Source of the DNA: Herpetosiphon giganteus
GTDB taxonomy: Bacteria > Chloroflexota > Chloroflexia > Chloroflexales > Herpetosiphonaceae
Direction: 5' to 3'
DNA length: 64,000 nt
Assembly: GCF_016907925.1 (NCBI RefSeq)
Contig: NZ_JAFBCZ010000002.1
Span: 1-64,000, forward strand
In this document: one piece after another, positions 7,982 to 17,934 of the stretch
Numbering within the stretch: position 1 is the stretch's first letter
How the letters are laid out: each line of letters begins with the position of its first letter
Position numbers and translations under genes: made by a program
Notes under the pieces: model-generated
What the model was told of the DNA's origin: nothing
Databases searched by the model: none
The model's input: only the letters and a program-made list of their open reading frames with translations

Positions 7982-10561
7982 TTAGTTGAAAATCAGTTTG
8001 CCTGCATCAACATCGACGCTGACGGTTGTGCCAGCTGGGAAGCGACCTTTGAGCACTTCCAAGGCGAGTGGGTTGAGCAGCTCGCTTTGAACAGCCCGTT
8101 TGAGTGGCCGTGCCCCAAAGACGGGATCATAGCCAACTTGGGCGAGATGTTGGCGGGCTGCTTCACTCAAGACCAATTTGAGTTTGCGTTCGCTCAAACG
8201 CTTGCTCAGCCGATCAACCTGAATATCAACAATATGCTTGATTTCAGCCTGGGTCAATGGTTTGAAGATAATCAAATCATCAATCCGGTTGAGGAATTCT
8301 GGGCGTAGCTCGTCGCGCAGTTCTTCCATCACTGCTTCGCGCATCGCTTCTTCATCATCAACCAAACTTTGAATGCGGCTACTGCCAATGTTCGAGGTCA
8401 TAATCACCACCGAATTGGTGAAATCGACCAAGCGGCCTTGACCATCGGTTAAGCGACCATCATCAAGCAATTGCAACAGCGTGTTGAACACATCGGGATG
8501 GGCTTTTTCAATTTCATCGAACAGCACCACGCTATATGGGCGACGGCGCACGGCTTCGGTCAATTGGCCGCCTTCTTCATAGCCAACATAGCCTGGAGGT
8601 GCACCAATCAGGCGGGCCACGGCGTGACGTTCCATATATTCCGACATGTCGATCCGCACCATGGCTGCTTCGTCATCGAACAAAAATTCAGCCAAGGCCC
8701 GTGCCAACTCGGTTTTGCCAACCCCAGTTGGCCCAAGAAAGAGGAACGAACCAAGTGGCCGATTGGGATCTTGCAAGCCTGCCCGCGAACGGCGCACTGC
8801 ATCGGAAACTGCTTTGACCGCTTCGTGCTGGCCGATAATGCGGGCATGCAGCCGTTCTTCCATCTTGACTAGCTTTTGTAGCTCGCCTTCCAAAAGCTTG
8901 GAAACCGGAATACCCGTCCATTTGGCGACAACTTGAGCAATATCTTCTTCGGATACTTCTTCGTTGAGCAGCATGCCATGTTCTTGCATATCGCGAACTT
9001 TGGCTTCTGCTTCGCCCAATTGTTGCTCTAAGGTATTGAGCGTGCCATATTGCAATTCGGCGGCGCGATTGTAATCGTATTGGCGTTGGGCTTGCTCAAT
9101 TTGGACCTTAGTTTGGTCAATTTTTTCTTTTAATTGAGCGATGGCGTTAATTGCGCCGCGCTCGCTCGAAAGCTTGGTATCCAGCACTGCTTGTTGTTCG
9201 CGCAAGTTGGCCAAATCGCGTTCGAGCCGCTCCAAGCGCTCCTTGGAAGCAGGATCTTTTTCGCGTTTCAAAGCTTCGCGTTCAATTTCCCATTGCATGC
9301 GTTTGCGCTTGATCTCGTCAAGTTCAACCGGATCGCTGGTAATTTCCATGCGCAATTTAGCAGCCGCTTCGTCGATCAAGTCAATTGCTTTGTCGGGCAA
9401 GAAGCGATCGGCAATATAGCGGTTGGATAAGGTTGCGGCGGCCACAATCGCTGCATCGGTAATCCGCACGTTGTGATGCGTTTCGTAGCGTTCTTTCAAG
9501 CCACGCAAAATCGAGATTGTATCTTCGACGGTTGGTTCGCCGACCAACACTGGCTGGAAGCGGCGCTCCAAGGCTGGATCTTTTTCAATATATTTGCGAT
9601 ATTCATCAAGCGTCGTCGCGCCGATGGTGTGCAATTCGCCGCGGGCCAAGGCTGGCTTGAGCATATTCGAGGCATCCATTGAGCCTTCGGCTGCGCCTGC
9701 ACCAACCACGGTATGCAACTCATCGATAAACAAAATCACGCGGCCTTCGGCGTTGGTAACTTCGCTGAGCACTGCTTTGAGCCGTTCTTCAAACTCACCG
9801 CGAAATTTTGCGCCAGCAACCAACGCACCCAAATCGAGCGCGATCAAGCGTTTGTTGCGCAATGCTTCGGGCACATCGCCGCGCACAATCCGTGCAGCAA
9901 GGCCTTCGACGATGGCGGTTTTGCCAACGCCTGGCTCGCCAATGAGCACTGGATTGTTTTTGGTACGCCGCGAAAGCACCTGAATCGTGCGCCGAATTTC
10001 TTCATCGCGTCCGATTACTGGGTCAAGCTTGCCGCGCTGAGCCAAGGTTGTTAAGTCGCGACCATATTTTTCGAGCGCCTGATATTTGCCTTCAGGGTTT
10101 TGGTCGGTAACTCGTTGATTCCCGCGAATGGCAGTTAAGGTTTTGAGAATTGCATCTTTGGTAATGCCAAACGACGTGAGCAAACGCTGAGCTGGGCCTT
10201 TGGCGCGCTCGCCAGCCAGCCCAAGCAACAGGTGTTCGGTCGAAACATACTCATCGCCCATGCCTTTGGCTTCATTTTCGGCTGTCTGCGAAACTTGATC
10301 TAAGCGTTGGCCGATGCCAGGCTGCATTTGCGTGCCACTAACGCGGGGCAAACGCCGAATTTCGTCGTTGAGCGCCGCAACCAAGGCTTGCGGATCGCGA
10401 TCCATTTTTGTGATAATTTGCGGAACCACGCCATCAGCTTGTTCGAGCAAGGCCACGAGCACATGTTCTGGTGTGATTTCGCTTTGGCCGTTGCGAGATG
10501 CGATGCTTTGGGCATCAAAGATAGCCGCACGTGATTTTTCGGTGTAAATATTCAAATTCAT
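7982..10561 (-). CDS. clpB: ClpB protein disaggregase
   Basis: An 859-residue AAA+ chaperone that, with DnaK, pulls proteins out of aggregates after stress. The parts appear in order: N domain ([18 protein letters not shown]), first AAA+ module with Walker [10 protein letters not shown] (about 207) and Walker B FIDELHTV, a coiled-coil middle domain (about 400-530) that marks ClpB rather than ClpC or ClpA, and a second AAA+ module with [10 protein letters not shown] (about 609) and LFDEIEKAH. Length is normal. GGGAGG precedes the ATG. No CIRCE operator was seen upstream. It is divergent from the tsaE operon. Confidence 0.97.
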   Translation of the reverse strand: MNLNIYTEKSRAAIFDAQSIASRNGQSEITPEHVLVALLEQADGVVPQIITKMDRDPQALVAALNDEIRRLPRVSGTQMQPGIGQRLDQVSQTAENEAKGMGDEYVSTEHLLLGLAGERAKGPAQRLLTSFGITKDAILKTLTAIRGNQRVTDQNPEGKYQALEKYGRDLTTLAQRGKLDPVIGRDEEIRRTIQVLSRRTKNNPVLIGEPGVGKTAIVEGLAARIVRGDVPEALRNKRLIALDLGALVAGAKFRGEFEERLKAVLSEVTNAEGRVILFIDELHTVVGAGAAEGSMDASNMLKPALARGELHTIGATTLDEYRKYIEKDPALERRFQPVLVGEPTVEDTISILRGLKERYETHHNVRITDAAIVAAATLSNRYIADRFLPDKAIDLIDEAAAKLRMEITSDPVELDEIKRKRMQWEIEREALKREKDPASKERLERLERDLANLREQQAVLDTKLSSERGAINAIAQLKEKIDQTKVQIEQAQRQYDYNRAAELQYGTLNTLEQQLGEAEAKVRDMQEHGMLLNEEVSEEDIAQVVAKWTGIPVSKLLEGELQKLVKMEERLHARIIGQHEAVKAVSDAVRRSRAGLQDPNRPLGSFLFLGPTGVGKTELARALAEFLFDDEAAMVRIDMSEYMERHAVARLIGAPPGYVGYEEGGQLTEAVRRRPYSVVLFDEIEKAHPDVFNTLLQLLDDGRLTDGQGRLVDFTNSVVIMTSNIGSSRIQSLVDDEEAMREAVMEELRDELRPEFLNRIDDLIIFKPLTQAEIKHIVDIQVDRLSKRLSERKLKLVLSEAARQHLAQVGYDPVFGARPLKRAVQSELLNPLALEVLKGRFPAGTTVSVDVDAGKLIFN

Positions 10562-10623
10562 GGTTGCGAAACCTCCCTATTCAGTTGTAACTACGCTAAG
10601 CATAGCAGAGCGATGTTAAAAAT

Positions 10624-10652
10624 ATAGTAGGCCACTATTAGAAGATTGTCTG
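10624..10652 (-). promoter_or_regulatory. Candidate clpB promoter
   Basis: Read on the minus strand: CAGACA (10652-10647), 17-bp spacer, TACTAT (10629-10624). The match is moderate. Confidence 0.35.
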
Positions 10653-10798
10653 AACATAATCGTTGTTTGGTTTCAGCAAAATATCAGCATATGGTTGGTA
10701 TTTTTGCGCTATGCTCAGCTGGGATAAATTGGCTTGAGCAGTGGCATGCAACAGCGCCAGCATGGCAATTGGCATGATGCCCGTTTTCAGCCAGCATA

Positions 10799-10807
10799 TG
10801 CTACAAT
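10799..10807 (+). promoter_or_regulatory. Extended -10 promoter directly before tsaE (leaderless transcript?)
   Basis: TG-c-TACAAT ends at 10807, 7 bases before the ATG at 10815, and no RBS is present. Transcription starting 7-8 bases downstream would begin at the start codon. Confidence 0.55.
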
Positions 10808-10814
10808 TGAGCCT

Positions 10815-11330
10815 ATGAAAGCACGTATTCCTGCCATTTTAGAGCCTGATAGCATCGATGTGGTGAGCCATGGGCCAGCCCACACGGTGCGGATTGGTCA
10901 GCAAATCGGCGCAGCCTTAAATGCTGGCGATTTAGTGCTGTTGTTTGGGACGTTTGGCGTGGGCAAAACCCACTTGACCAAAGGCATTGCCAGCGCGTTT
11001 GGTATCCCTGAAGCAGACGTTACCAGCCCAACTTTTGTTTTAGTCAATAACTATACTGCCGATAAAACCCATGGCCGCACTCGGATTCACCATATCGATC
11101 TGTATCGACTTGAGGGCAATGCCAAGGATTTCGATTCGATTGGGTTGGAAGAATTATGGGACGATAGCGCCATTTGTGTGATCGAATGGGCTGAACGCGT
11201 GGCTGATTCGTTGCCCAGCGAATATTTGGAAATTCGGATCGATCACTTGGCCGAAACCAAACGCATGATGCGGCTCAAACCGCATGGCGAGCGCTATAAG
11301 CAATTAATTCAGCGTTTGCGTGGTAAATAG
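10815..11330 (+). CDS. tsaE: tRNA threonylcarbamoyladenosine biosynthesis ATPase TsaE
   Basis: A 171-residue P-loop protein of the TsaB-TsaD-TsaE complex that makes t6A37 on ANN-decoding tRNAs. It shows LLFGTFGVGKTHLTKGIA (Walker A; usual families read GdLGaGKTt), then SPTFVLVNNY, HIDLYRLEG and VIEWAERV, all typical of TsaE. An in-frame extension to 10734 exists, but the ATG at 10815 matches family length and follows an extended -10 element at leaderless spacing. tsaB comes next, 38 bp downstream. tsaD is not in the window. Confidence 0.93.
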   Translation: MKARIPAILEPDSIDVVSHGPAHTVRIGQQIGAALNAGDLVLLFGTFGVGKTHLTKGIASAFGIPEADVTSPTFVLVNNYTADKTHGRTRIHHIDLYRLEGNAKDFDSIGLEELWDDSAICVIEWAERVADSLPSEYLEIRIDHLAETKRMMRLKPHGERYKQLIQRLRGK

Positions 11331-11368
11331 ATCAGGCTTATTGTCTGTGTTGCTAGATTGAGATTGTT

Positions 11369-12040
11369 ATGTTACTTGCCTTTGATACCGCCACCGACAC
11401 CGCTGGCGTAGCGATTTATGATGCCAATGGATTGCGTGCAGAAGCTAATTGGTTTGCTGGGCGTGGTCATTCAACCCAGCTCTTGCCAATGGCGCAACAG
11501 TTGCTGAGCAACCTTGATCTGACTCCTGCTGAATTAACTGGGGTTGCCGTTTCGGTTGGGCCTGGCTCGTGGAGCGGCATTCGGGTTGGTATGAGCAGCG
11601 CCAAAGGTTTAGCCTTGGCCCACGATTTGCCCTTGCTCGGCATTAGCAGCCTTGAAACCTTGGCCTATCCGCATCAACGGATTGGGCGCAGCGTGGTGGC
11701 GGTGATCAAACTTGGCCGCGATCGCTATGCCATGGCTGAATTTCGCTTGCGCCGCGCTTGGACGCGGATTGGCCAAGAGCGCAATGTTTCGCGCGATGAA
11801 CTGTTGGCGGCGATTCCTGAATTGGCCTTGGTTTGCGGCGATGTCGACCCACGCTTGGCTTTGGCAATCAACGAAGCGCGCGGAGCTGGAGTGGTGATTC
11901 CATCGCCAGCAGTTGGTTTGCGGCGGGCTGGTTTTGTTGCCGAGCTGGCTTGGAATCGGCTGCAAGCAGGCGAACGCGACGATTTGACCAGCTTAGAGCC
12001 TTCGTATTTGGGGGCGGCGGTCAAGGAGCCGACCAAGTGA
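11369..12040 (+). CDS. tsaB: tRNA threonylcarbamoyladenosine biosynthesis protein TsaB
   Basis: A 223-residue ASKHA-fold protein, partner of TsaD and TsaE in t6A37 synthesis. The N terminus LLAFDTATDTAGVAIY and the SVGPGSWSGIRVGMSSAKGL segment are diagnostic of TsaB, which lacks the catalytic metal site of TsaD. It lies between tsaE and a P-loop kinase-like gene whose GTG start overlaps its stop, so the genes are probably co-transcribed. Confidence 0.93.
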   Translation: MLLAFDTATDTAGVAIYDANGLRAEANWFAGRGHSTQLLPMAQQLLSNLDLTPAELTGVAVSVGPGSWSGIRVGMSSAKGLALAHDLPLLGISSLETLAYPHQRIGRSVVAVIKLGRDRYAMAEFRLRRAWTRIGQERNVSRDELLAAIPELALVCGDVDPRLALAINEARGAGVVIPSPAVGLRRAGFVAELAWNRLQAGERDDLTSLEPSYLGAAVKEPTK

Positions 12041-12564
12041 AAAGCATGCAGCGCATCTTGATCTTTGGCTCAATGGGTTCGGGCAAAAGTACGCTAGCCA
12101 AGCGACTTGGCGCTGTATTAAAGTTGCCAGTCATTCATCTTGATAGCTATTTTTGGCGGCCAGGTTGGGTTGAGCCAGATCGCGAAGCGTTCCGAGCGCA
12201 ACAACGTGAATTGGTGCAAGCGTCACAATGGATTATGGATGGCAATTATACGGGCACGCTTGATGAACGCTGGCCGTATGCTGACACCGTGATTTTTCTT
12301 GATCAGCCGCGTTTGCGCTGCTTGTGGCGAGTAATCAAACGCCGCATTATCTATCATGGACGTTCGCGGCCTGATTTGGCGGCAGATTGCCCAGAAAAAC
12401 TTGATTGGGTTGCCTTCGATTTTGTTTGGACGTATCCACGAGTTCGGCGGCCAAGGACGCTGGCGCGTTTGGCTGAAGCCAGAGCAAATAAATTGGTTTT
12501 TCATCTACGTGGTGATGCGGCGATTGAGCAATTGCTCCTTGATCTCTCGCAGATGTCAGCGTAG
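12037..12564 (+). CDS. P-loop nucleoside-monophosphate-kinase-like protein (adenylate kinase/FlaR-like)
   Basis: A 175-residue cytosolic P-loop protein. Walker A is FGSMGSGKSTLAKRLG near the N terminus, followed by PVIHLDSYFWRPGW and WIMDGNYTGTLDERW. This pattern is typical of the FlaR or 'DNA topology modulation protein' group of small kinases, whose substrate is not established. The GTG at 12037 overlaps the tsaB stop (GTGA) and has AAGGAG 8 bases upstream; the ATG at 12046 is the alternative. Downstream are two FHA genes. A link to t6A synthesis is only suggested by position. Confidence 0.8.
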   Translation: MKSMQRILIFGSMGSGKSTLAKRLGAVLKLPVIHLDSYFWRPGWVEPDREAFRAQQRELVQASQWIMDGNYTGTLDERWPYADTVIFLDQPRLRCLWRVIKRRIIYHGRSRPDLAADCPEKLDWVAFDFVWTYPRVRRPRTLARLAEARANKLVFHLRGDAAIEQLLLDLSQMSA

Positions 12565-12591
12565 CAGTCTCCTGCGCACGGAGGATTATCG

Positions 12592-13320
12592 ATGAGTGCA
12601 TTATCACGCTTTGAACAATTTATGGAAGGTATGGTTGAAGGCAATGTGGCGCGCTTGTTTCGCAGCCCAATTCAACCAGCCGAAATTGGCAAGCGCCTTG
12701 AACGGGCGATGGAAAGCCAACAAACGATTAGTATGGATCGGATTTTGGTGCCGAATGCCTATAAAGCACACTTGCACCCTGACGATTACAAAGCGTTTGA
12801 GCCGGTTAAAACCAATTTGCAGCATGAAATGGCTCGCTATTTAGCCGAGCTAGCGCGTGAGCGTGGTTTTACGATGGTGCATCATCCGAATGTGGAGTTG
12901 GTCGCTGATCCGGCGGTGAAGCAACGCTCGATTATGATCGATGGCCAAATCAGCGAAGCGCCAGCCCATCTTGGCGGTAGCACCCAGATGATTGGGCCAA
13001 CCGGTGCAGCGATTAGCGGCCAACCAACCCCGCCGAAAGCCAACTTAATCTTGTATACTGACCAAGGCGAACACCGGATTCCGGTTAAAAAATCGGTGAC
13101 CAATTTGGGTCGCGGCTTGAACAACGATCTGATTCTTGAAGATAGTCGGGTTTCGCGCGAGCATGCCCAACTGCGCTATCGGGCGCGGCGCTTCTGGATT
13201 AGCGATGTGCGTTCGACCAATGGCACGTTTGTCAATGGTGATCCGGTGCAAGAACGGGAACTGCGCAACGGCGATATTGTGTCGCTTGGTGGTTTGGAAT
13301 TGCGTTTTGAGGAGGCCTAA
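12592..13320 (+). CDS. FhaA-like protein: DUF3662 domain plus FHA domain
   Basis: A 242-residue cytosolic protein. Residues 1-125 match the N-terminal domain of actinobacterial FhaA (DUF3662; FEQFMEGMVEGNVARLF). The C-terminal 80 residues form an FHA domain with NLGRGLNNDLIL, SRVSREHAQL and RSTNGTFVNG, the residues that hold phosphothreonine. Such proteins are read by Ser/Thr kinases in cell-wall control. A PknB-type kinase lies 14 kb downstream but is not adjacent. GGAGG precedes the ATG, and the stop abuts the next gene. Confidence 0.88.
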   Translation: MSALSRFEQFMEGMVEGNVARLFRSPIQPAEIGKRLERAMESQQTISMDRILVPNAYKAHLHPDDYKAFEPVKTNLQHEMARYLAELARERGFTMVHHPNVELVADPAVKQRSIMIDGQISEAPAHLGGSTQMIGPTGAAISGQPTPPKANLILYTDQGEHRIPVKKSVTNLGRGLNNDLILEDSRVSREHAQLRYRARRFWISDVRSTNGTFVNGDPVQERELRNGDIVSLGGLELRFEEA

Positions 13321-13797
13321 ATGGGTCAGAGCATCACCAGTGCTACGCTTGATTTTGTGATCTTGCTGTTACGAATTAGCGTGATCTTTTTCTTGTACTT
13401 CTTTTTATATCAGGTAGTACGGGTTATTCGGCGCGAATTGCAGGTCGTTGGCACAGGAACTGGTGGTGCGGGCGTGCTGGCGGGCGCGGCGCAAAATTTG
13501 TATGGCAAACTGATTGTCATGTCGAGCGGCGATACTGGCTTGCAGCGCGGCTATGCCTTTGAGCTTGGCGCAGTGAATATGATTGGGCGGCGGCCTGATA
13601 GTGATGTTGCCCTGAACGACTCATTTTTATCCTCGGAACATGCCTTGTTGGAATGGCGCGGCGATAGTTGGTGGCTGGAAGACCAGCGTTCGACCAACGG
13701 CACCTTTATCAACGACATAGAAGTAGCCGACCCGACCCCGATTGTCTATGGCGACATCATTCGGATTGGTCGGATTGAGCTTAAACTCTCCCGTTAA
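13321..13797 (+). CDS. FhaB-like membrane-anchored FHA protein
   Basis: A 158-residue protein with one N-terminal transmembrane helix (LDFVILLLRISVIFFLYFF) and a cytosolic FHA domain (MIGRRPDSDVAL, then SSEHALL and RSTNGTFIND). It starts directly after the stop of the FhaA-like gene, with its RBS inside that gene. This arrangement matches FhaA/FhaB pairs of Actinobacteria, where FHA proteins bind phosphorylated division and wall proteins; ftsW/rodA and pbpA are absent here. The operon ends with a terminator. Confidence 0.88.
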   Translation: MGQSITSATLDFVILLLRISVIFFLYFFLYQVVRVIRRELQVVGTGTGGAGVLAGAAQNLYGKLIVMSSGDTGLQRGYAFELGAVNMIGRRPDSDVALNDSFLSSEHALLEWRGDSWWLEDQRSTNGTFINDIEVADPTPIVYGDIIRIGRIELKLSR

Positions 13798-13804
13798 GTG
13801 CCTT

Positions 13805-13845
13805 CAGCAGCATTGAGCTTGGCTTGATGCTGCTGCCCCTTTTTT
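13805..13845 (+). terminator. Terminator of tsaE-fha operon
   Basis: cagcagcat (13805-13813) pairs with atgctgctg (13827-13835), followed by cccctttttt. Confidence 0.85.
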
Positions 13846-13969
13846 AGCCCGAAAATCCCCATTGCTGGCTGCTTGCTAACGCCCCAGATGAGAACTTGAC
13901 ATAATTTAATTTTTCAAAAATAGCTGATTATAAAGGGCTAAAAACGACCTCTTGAGGGGTGAAAGTTAT

Positions 13970-13998
13970 TTGTCAGTTTAATCTGCCTGTGATATACT
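13970..13998 (+). promoter_or_regulatory. Promoter of the nuo operon
   Basis: TTGTCA (13970-13975), 17-bp spacer, TATACT (13993-13998). The transcript would begin near 14005, leaving a leader of about 98 nt before nuoA. I see no known regulator site in the 13846-14102 gap. Confidence 0.75.
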
Positions 13999-14102
13999 TC
14001 GCAATGGCTGCACGGTGTTAGTGCAATTGTGTACAGCGAGTACTGGGGCTACCCGTCTCGCTCTTTGTGTGTTTGTAACGGGCATCACTAGGAGACCGAC
14101 CT

Positions 14103-14459
14103 ATGCTTACAAACTATGCGTTTATCGGAATCTTCGCGGTTGCCGCGATTACCTTTCCGCTTTTGCCTCTGGTGCTGTCGTCCTTTTTACGACCAAATCG
14201 CCCAACACAGGTTAAACTTTCGACCTACGAGTGTGGTTTGGAGGCGATTGGCGACATCTGGGTCCAGTTCAAAGTTCAATACTACTTGTATGCTTTGGCC
14301 TTTGTGATCTTCGATATCGAAACGGTCTTTTTGTATCCATGGGCAGTGGCTTATGGGCAACTGGGCTTGTTTGCGCTCTTTGAAATGGTGGTCTTTTTAG
14401 CAATTCTGACCATCGGTTTGGTGTATGCCTGGAAAAAAGGCGCACTTGAGTGGATCTAA
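14103..14459 (+). CDS. nuoA: NADH-quinone oxidoreductase subunit A
   Basis: 118 residues, three membrane helices. It carries the NuoA signature [16 protein letters not shown]-like loop [12 protein letters not shown] and [12 protein letters not shown]. NuoA sits at the junction of membrane and quinone modules of complex I. AGGAG lies 8 bases before the ATG. First gene of a 12-gene operon; 88 bp separate it from nuoB. Confidence 0.97.
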   Translation: MLTNYAFIGIFAVAAITFPLLPLVLSSFLRPNRPTQVKLSTYECGLEAIGDIWVQFKVQYYLYALAFVIFDIETVFLYPWAVAYGQLGLFALFEMVVFLAILTIGLVYAWKKGALEWI

Positions 14460-14547
14460 ACGACGAATAGGGGCGTGACGGCGCGGAGGCGGCGCGGCTG
14501 CGCTAGGCCTTGGCCTACTTCAATTCACCAATTTGCCCGGAGGGCGT

Positions 14548-15300
14548 ATGTCTGATCTACAAACGCAAATGGATCTTGAGCAGCAGGGGGTGCTGTTTAC
14601 GACCATCAATAAGCTGTACAACTGGGGTCGCCGCTCTTCGGTGTGGCCGATGCAGTTCGGGTTAGCTTGCTGCGCGATTGAGATGATTGCTGCAGCAGCT
14701 TCGCGCTATGATATTTCGCGCTTTGGCTCGGAACTCTTTCGCGCCTCACCCCGCCAAGCTGACGTGATGATCGTTGCTGGAACTGTGACCAAGAAAATGG
14801 TGCCACAGGTTGTTCGTTTGTTTAACCAAATGCCCGAACCGCGCTATGTGATTTCGATGGGAGCGTGTGCGACCTCTGGTGGCCCCTTCCGCGATGGCTA
14901 TAACGTGGTGCGCGGGGTTGATTTATATGTGCCTGTTGATGTGTATATTCCAGGCTGTCCACCACGGCCAGAAGCGTTGTTGCACTCGTTGATGACCTTG
15001 CAAGCCCAAATCGATGTCCAAGCGCTGCAACAAGTGCGCTGGTATGGCGATGACGAAGGCGTGGTCAATGAGTTTCCAATTCCGGTCTTTGGCGCTGAAG
15101 GCTTGGAAGTTGCGGGCATCCCTGGCACTGCCGATCCAGTTGGCGGCACGCCCAGAATGGCACCGTTCGTTAGCCCAGCCTTGGGTGGCAAAGGCGAACG
15201 CGATGCTTCAACCAAGGCCTTGGAAGGCAATCAGCCCAAGCCAATGTTACGTTCAGGCACGGTAACGATCGAGGAGGTAGGCCATGGCATTGCTGGCTAG
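14548..15300 (+). CDS. nuoB: NADH-quinone oxidoreductase subunit B
   Basis: 250 residues. It holds the terminal 4Fe-4S cluster N2 next to the quinone site: the Cys pair in [18 protein letters not shown] and [10 protein letters not shown] supply the ligands. The ATG at 14548 has a GGAGGG-type RBS just upstream; the TTG at 14533 would place that RBS inside the gene. After the conserved domain is a Pro/Gly-rich tail of about 70 residues (from about residue 178), longer than in E. coli. The 3' end overlaps nuoC by 17 bp. Confidence 0.97.
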   Translation: MSDLQTQMDLEQQGVLFTTINKLYNWGRRSSVWPMQFGLACCAIEMIAAAASRYDISRFGSELFRASPRQADVMIVAGTVTKKMVPQVVRLFNQMPEPRYVISMGACATSGGPFRDGYNVVRGVDLYVPVDVYIPGCPPRPEALLHSLMTLQAQIDVQALQQVRWYGDDEGVVNEFPIPVFGAEGLEVAGIPGTADPVGGTPRMAPFVSPALGGKGERDASTKALEGNQPKPMLRSGTVTIEEVGHGIAG

Positions 15301-15820
15301 AGGCGAACTGCGCTCGATCCTGCAAACCGAATTGCCCAATGTGCTCGATAGCCGTTGGGATACCCAAGCAACCGACCAAGCAGAAGCCCATGGCGAAGGC
15401 CAAACCGTGCTGCTCGATTTCGACGCAGTGGTTAAGGCTGAGGCGATTGTCGAGGTTGCCCATTTCGTCCGTGATAAATTTGGCTACGATTTGCTTTCCA
15501 ACATCACTGCGGTCGATTACCTCAATCATGGCATCATTGAATTGGTGTATCAATTCTATAACGCTGCTGAGGCAGGCCCCGACCTACGGGTGCGTGTGCG
15601 GATTGGTCGTAGCCCTGAAGAGTGCATTGTTCCATCGCTAACGCCTACATGGCCTGGTGCCGATTTGCAAGAACGCGAAGCCTACGATATGTATGGCGTG
15701 GTGTTTCCTGGCCATCCAAATCTGGCACGGATTTATATGTGGGATGAGTTTAAGGGCTTTCCAATGCGGAAAGACTTCCCCAAGACTGGCGATAAATATA
15801 CCCACGTCACGGGAGAATAG
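15284..15820 (+). CDS. nuoC: NADH-quinone oxidoreductase subunit C
   Basis: 178 residues, separate from NuoD (not fused as in E. coli). It shows the 30-kDa subunit motif [20 protein letters not shown], then [13 protein letters not shown]. It forms part of the hydrophilic connecting module. GAGGAGG lies 6 bases before the ATG, inside the overlapping end of nuoB, so translation is probably coupled. Confidence 0.96.
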   Translation: MALLARGELRSILQTELPNVLDSRWDTQATDQAEAHGEGQTVLLDFDAVVKAEAIVEVAHFVRDKFGYDLLSNITAVDYLNHGIIELVYQFYNAAEAGPDLRVRVRIGRSPEECIVPSLTPTWPGADLQEREAYDMYGVVFPGHPNLARIYMWDEFKGFPMRKDFPKTGDKYTHVTGE

Positions 15821-15823
15821 TCA

Positions 15824-16936
15824 ATGCTAAAGACTGAAGAACTGCAAATTAATATTGGTCCTCAGCACCCTTCAACTCACGGTGTGTTCCGGATGCTTGT
15901 TACTGTCGATGGCGAAACCTTGGTTGACCTTAAACCAGTGTTTGGCTATTTGCACCGTAATCACGAGCAGCTTGGTGAAGTAAATACCTATTTGCAAAAT
16001 ATGCCCTTCACCGACCGCCTCGATTACTTCAACTCGATGGTCAACAACCATGCCTACGCCCGTACGATTGAGACGCTTGCCGGCGTTGAAGTGCCTGAAC
16101 GTGCCCAATATATTCGCGTCATTATGGATGAGCTTTCGCGAATTTTGAACCACGCTACCGCAATGGGCTTTATGCTCGGCGACATGGGCGCGTGGCAAAC
16201 TGCATTGCTCTGGGGTATGCGCGAACGTGAAAAGATTCTCGACATGTTTGAATATGTGTCGGGTGCTCGCATGATGTGTAACTATTGCCGCTTTGGTGGC
16301 GTGGTACGCGACATCGACGATTGGTTCATCACTGAATTGAAGAAGTTGATGCAGGGTCTGCCGCACTACTTCGACGATTTTGAAGGCTTGCTGCTCAATA
16401 GTGAAATTCTTTTGGCGCGCGCGCGCAATATCGGTGTGTTGCCCAAAGATTTGGCGCTGGCCTATAGCGTGACTGGCCCAGTCTTGCGTGGTTCAGGCGT
16501 TGCCTACGATATTCGCAAAGCCGAGCCATACGCCGTTTATGATCGCTTCAAGTTCAAAGTGCCAGTTGGCACAGTGGGCGATGTTTACGACCGCTTCTTA
16601 GTGCGGATCGCCGAAATGCGCGAATCGTACAAAATTTTGGAGCAAGCGCTCGAACAATTGCCCGATGCAACTGGCGGCTTTATCAATCCTAAAGTGAAGC
16701 AACAAAGCCTCAAAGCTCCTGCTGGCGAAGCCTATGCCCGGGTCGAATCACCCAAGGGCGAGCTAGGTTTCTATGTGGTGAGTGATGGCACGGGCAGCGC
16801 CTATCGCTATAAAGTCCGCGCTCCATCATTCATCAACCTCTCGGCTTTGGCCGATATGTGCAAGGGCTACACGATTGCCGACGTTGTGGTTATCTTGGGT
16901 AGTATCGATATCGTGATGGGCGAGGTGGACCGATGA
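15824..16936 (+). CDS. nuoD: NADH-quinone oxidoreductase subunit D
   Basis: 370 residues. It contributes the quinone-binding pocket with NuoB. Conserved features are [33 protein letters not shown] and the C-terminal [10 protein letters not shown]. The His in PSTHG and the Tyr of the quinone headgroup region are in the expected places. It starts 3 bp after nuoC and overlaps nuoI by 4 bp (ATGA). Confidence 0.97.
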   Translation: MLKTEELQINIGPQHPSTHGVFRMLVTVDGETLVDLKPVFGYLHRNHEQLGEVNTYLQNMPFTDRLDYFNSMVNNHAYARTIETLAGVEVPERAQYIRVIMDELSRILNHATAMGFMLGDMGAWQTALLWGMREREKILDMFEYVSGARMMCNYCRFGGVVRDIDDWFITELKKLMQGLPHYFDDFEGLLLNSEILLARARNIGVLPKDLALAYSVTGPVLRGSGVAYDIRKAEPYAVYDRFKFKVPVGTVGDVYDRFLVRIAEMRESYKILEQALEQLPDATGGFINPKVKQQSLKAPAGEAYARVESPKGELGFYVVSDGTGSAYRYKVRAPSFINLSALADMCKGYTIADVVVILGSIDIVMGEVDR

Positions 16937-17931
16937 CGTTGAGCCATTTAGCAACTGAAGACGTGTTTGTTGTTGAACGCAATGACGCGGATTTTCGGGC
17001 TGGTCAGGGCATGACCAAAGGCTTGGGAATTGTGTTTCGCAAATTCCGTAAAGCCTTGTTTGGCAAGCCCAACAGCGACCGCGCCGATACCGAAGGCCAA
17101 TTCAACGTGCAGTATCCCGAAGAGCGCCTGGCAATGCCAGAGGCCTATCGGAATATGCCAATTTTGCTCTACGATGATGCGACTGGCCATGAATTGTGTA
17201 CTTCGTGTTTCCAATGCGAGCGGATCTGCCCTCCTCAGGTGATTCACATTACCCAAGCTAAAGATCCTGCTACCGGCAAGCCAGTGCCAGCCGCCGCCAA
17301 ATTTGTTTTGGAATACGACACCTGTATGTCGTGTGGCTACTGTGCTGAAGTTTGTCCATTTGATGCAATCAAAATGGATCACGATTTTGAATTATCAACT
17401 GCCAACCACCCAGAGCTTGACGTAGACTACAACCGCTTGTTGCGCCCCGTTTCCTATTACGAAACGATTGCGCCAACCATGTGGTCGGATGTCAAAGAAC
17501 AAGCAATGAAGAAGTTGCAAAACAATATCAAACGTCGCCCAGGCGATATTGGTCGCGACCATGGTCAAAAGATCAAGGGTGGTGCACCAGTCGCCGCTGC
17601 TGCAACTCCAGCAGCAGGCGCAGCGCCAGCAGCAGGCGCAGCCAAGCCACGTGGCCCTGTGGCCGCAATTGGCAAGAACATGTCGGAAGACAAAACCGCC
17701 AAGTTGCTGGCAATTCGGGCCGCCAATGCTGCCAAGCGTGGTGGCGGTGCGGCAGATGCTGCGCCAGTCGCCCAAGCTGCACCAGTAGCTGAAGCCGTGG
17801 CCGCCGCGCCAGCAGCAGCAAGCGCTGCCCCAACTGGCCCAGTTGCGGCGATTGGCCAAAACATGTCAGAAGACAAACGTGCCAAACTTGAGGCAATTCG
17901 CGCTGCGAAACGTGCCGAACGAGGAGAATAA
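16933..17931 (+). CDS. nuoI: NADH-quinone oxidoreductase subunit I with duplicated C-terminal motif
   Basis: 332 residues, about twice the usual length. Residues 80-165 hold the two 4Fe-4S clusters N6a and N6b ([13 protein letters not shown] and [13 protein letters not shown]), which pass electrons towards NuoB. The last 130 residues are unusual: an Ala/Pro-rich linker with two copies of a 32-residue motif starting GPVAAIG(K/Q)NMSEDK and continuing AKL-x-AIRAA. The copies begin near residues 238 and 300. The role of this tail is unknown; it may help dock a partner. It overlaps nuoD, and its end carries the RBS of nuoH. Confidence 0.95.
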   Translation: MTLSHLATEDVFVVERNDADFRAGQGMTKGLGIVFRKFRKALFGKPNSDRADTEGQFNVQYPEERLAMPEAYRNMPILLYDDATGHELCTSCFQCERICPPQVIHITQAKDPATGKPVPAAAKFVLEYDTCMSCGYCAEVCPFDAIKMDHDFELSTANHPELDVDYNRLLRPVSYYETIAPTMWSDVKEQAMKKLQNNIKRRPGDIGRDHGQKIKGGAPVAAAATPAAGAAPAAGAAKPRGPVAAIGKNMSEDKTAKLLAIRAANAAKRGGGAADAAPVAQAAPVAEAVAAAPAAASAAPTGPVAAIGQNMSEDKRAKLEAIRAAKRAERGE

Positions 17932-17934
17932 TCG

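Noticed and set aside
10562-10733. CIRCE heat-shock operator upstream of clpB
   Set aside because: No TTAGCACTC-N9-GAGTGCTAA-like inverted repeat is present; only a moderate housekeeping promoter was found.
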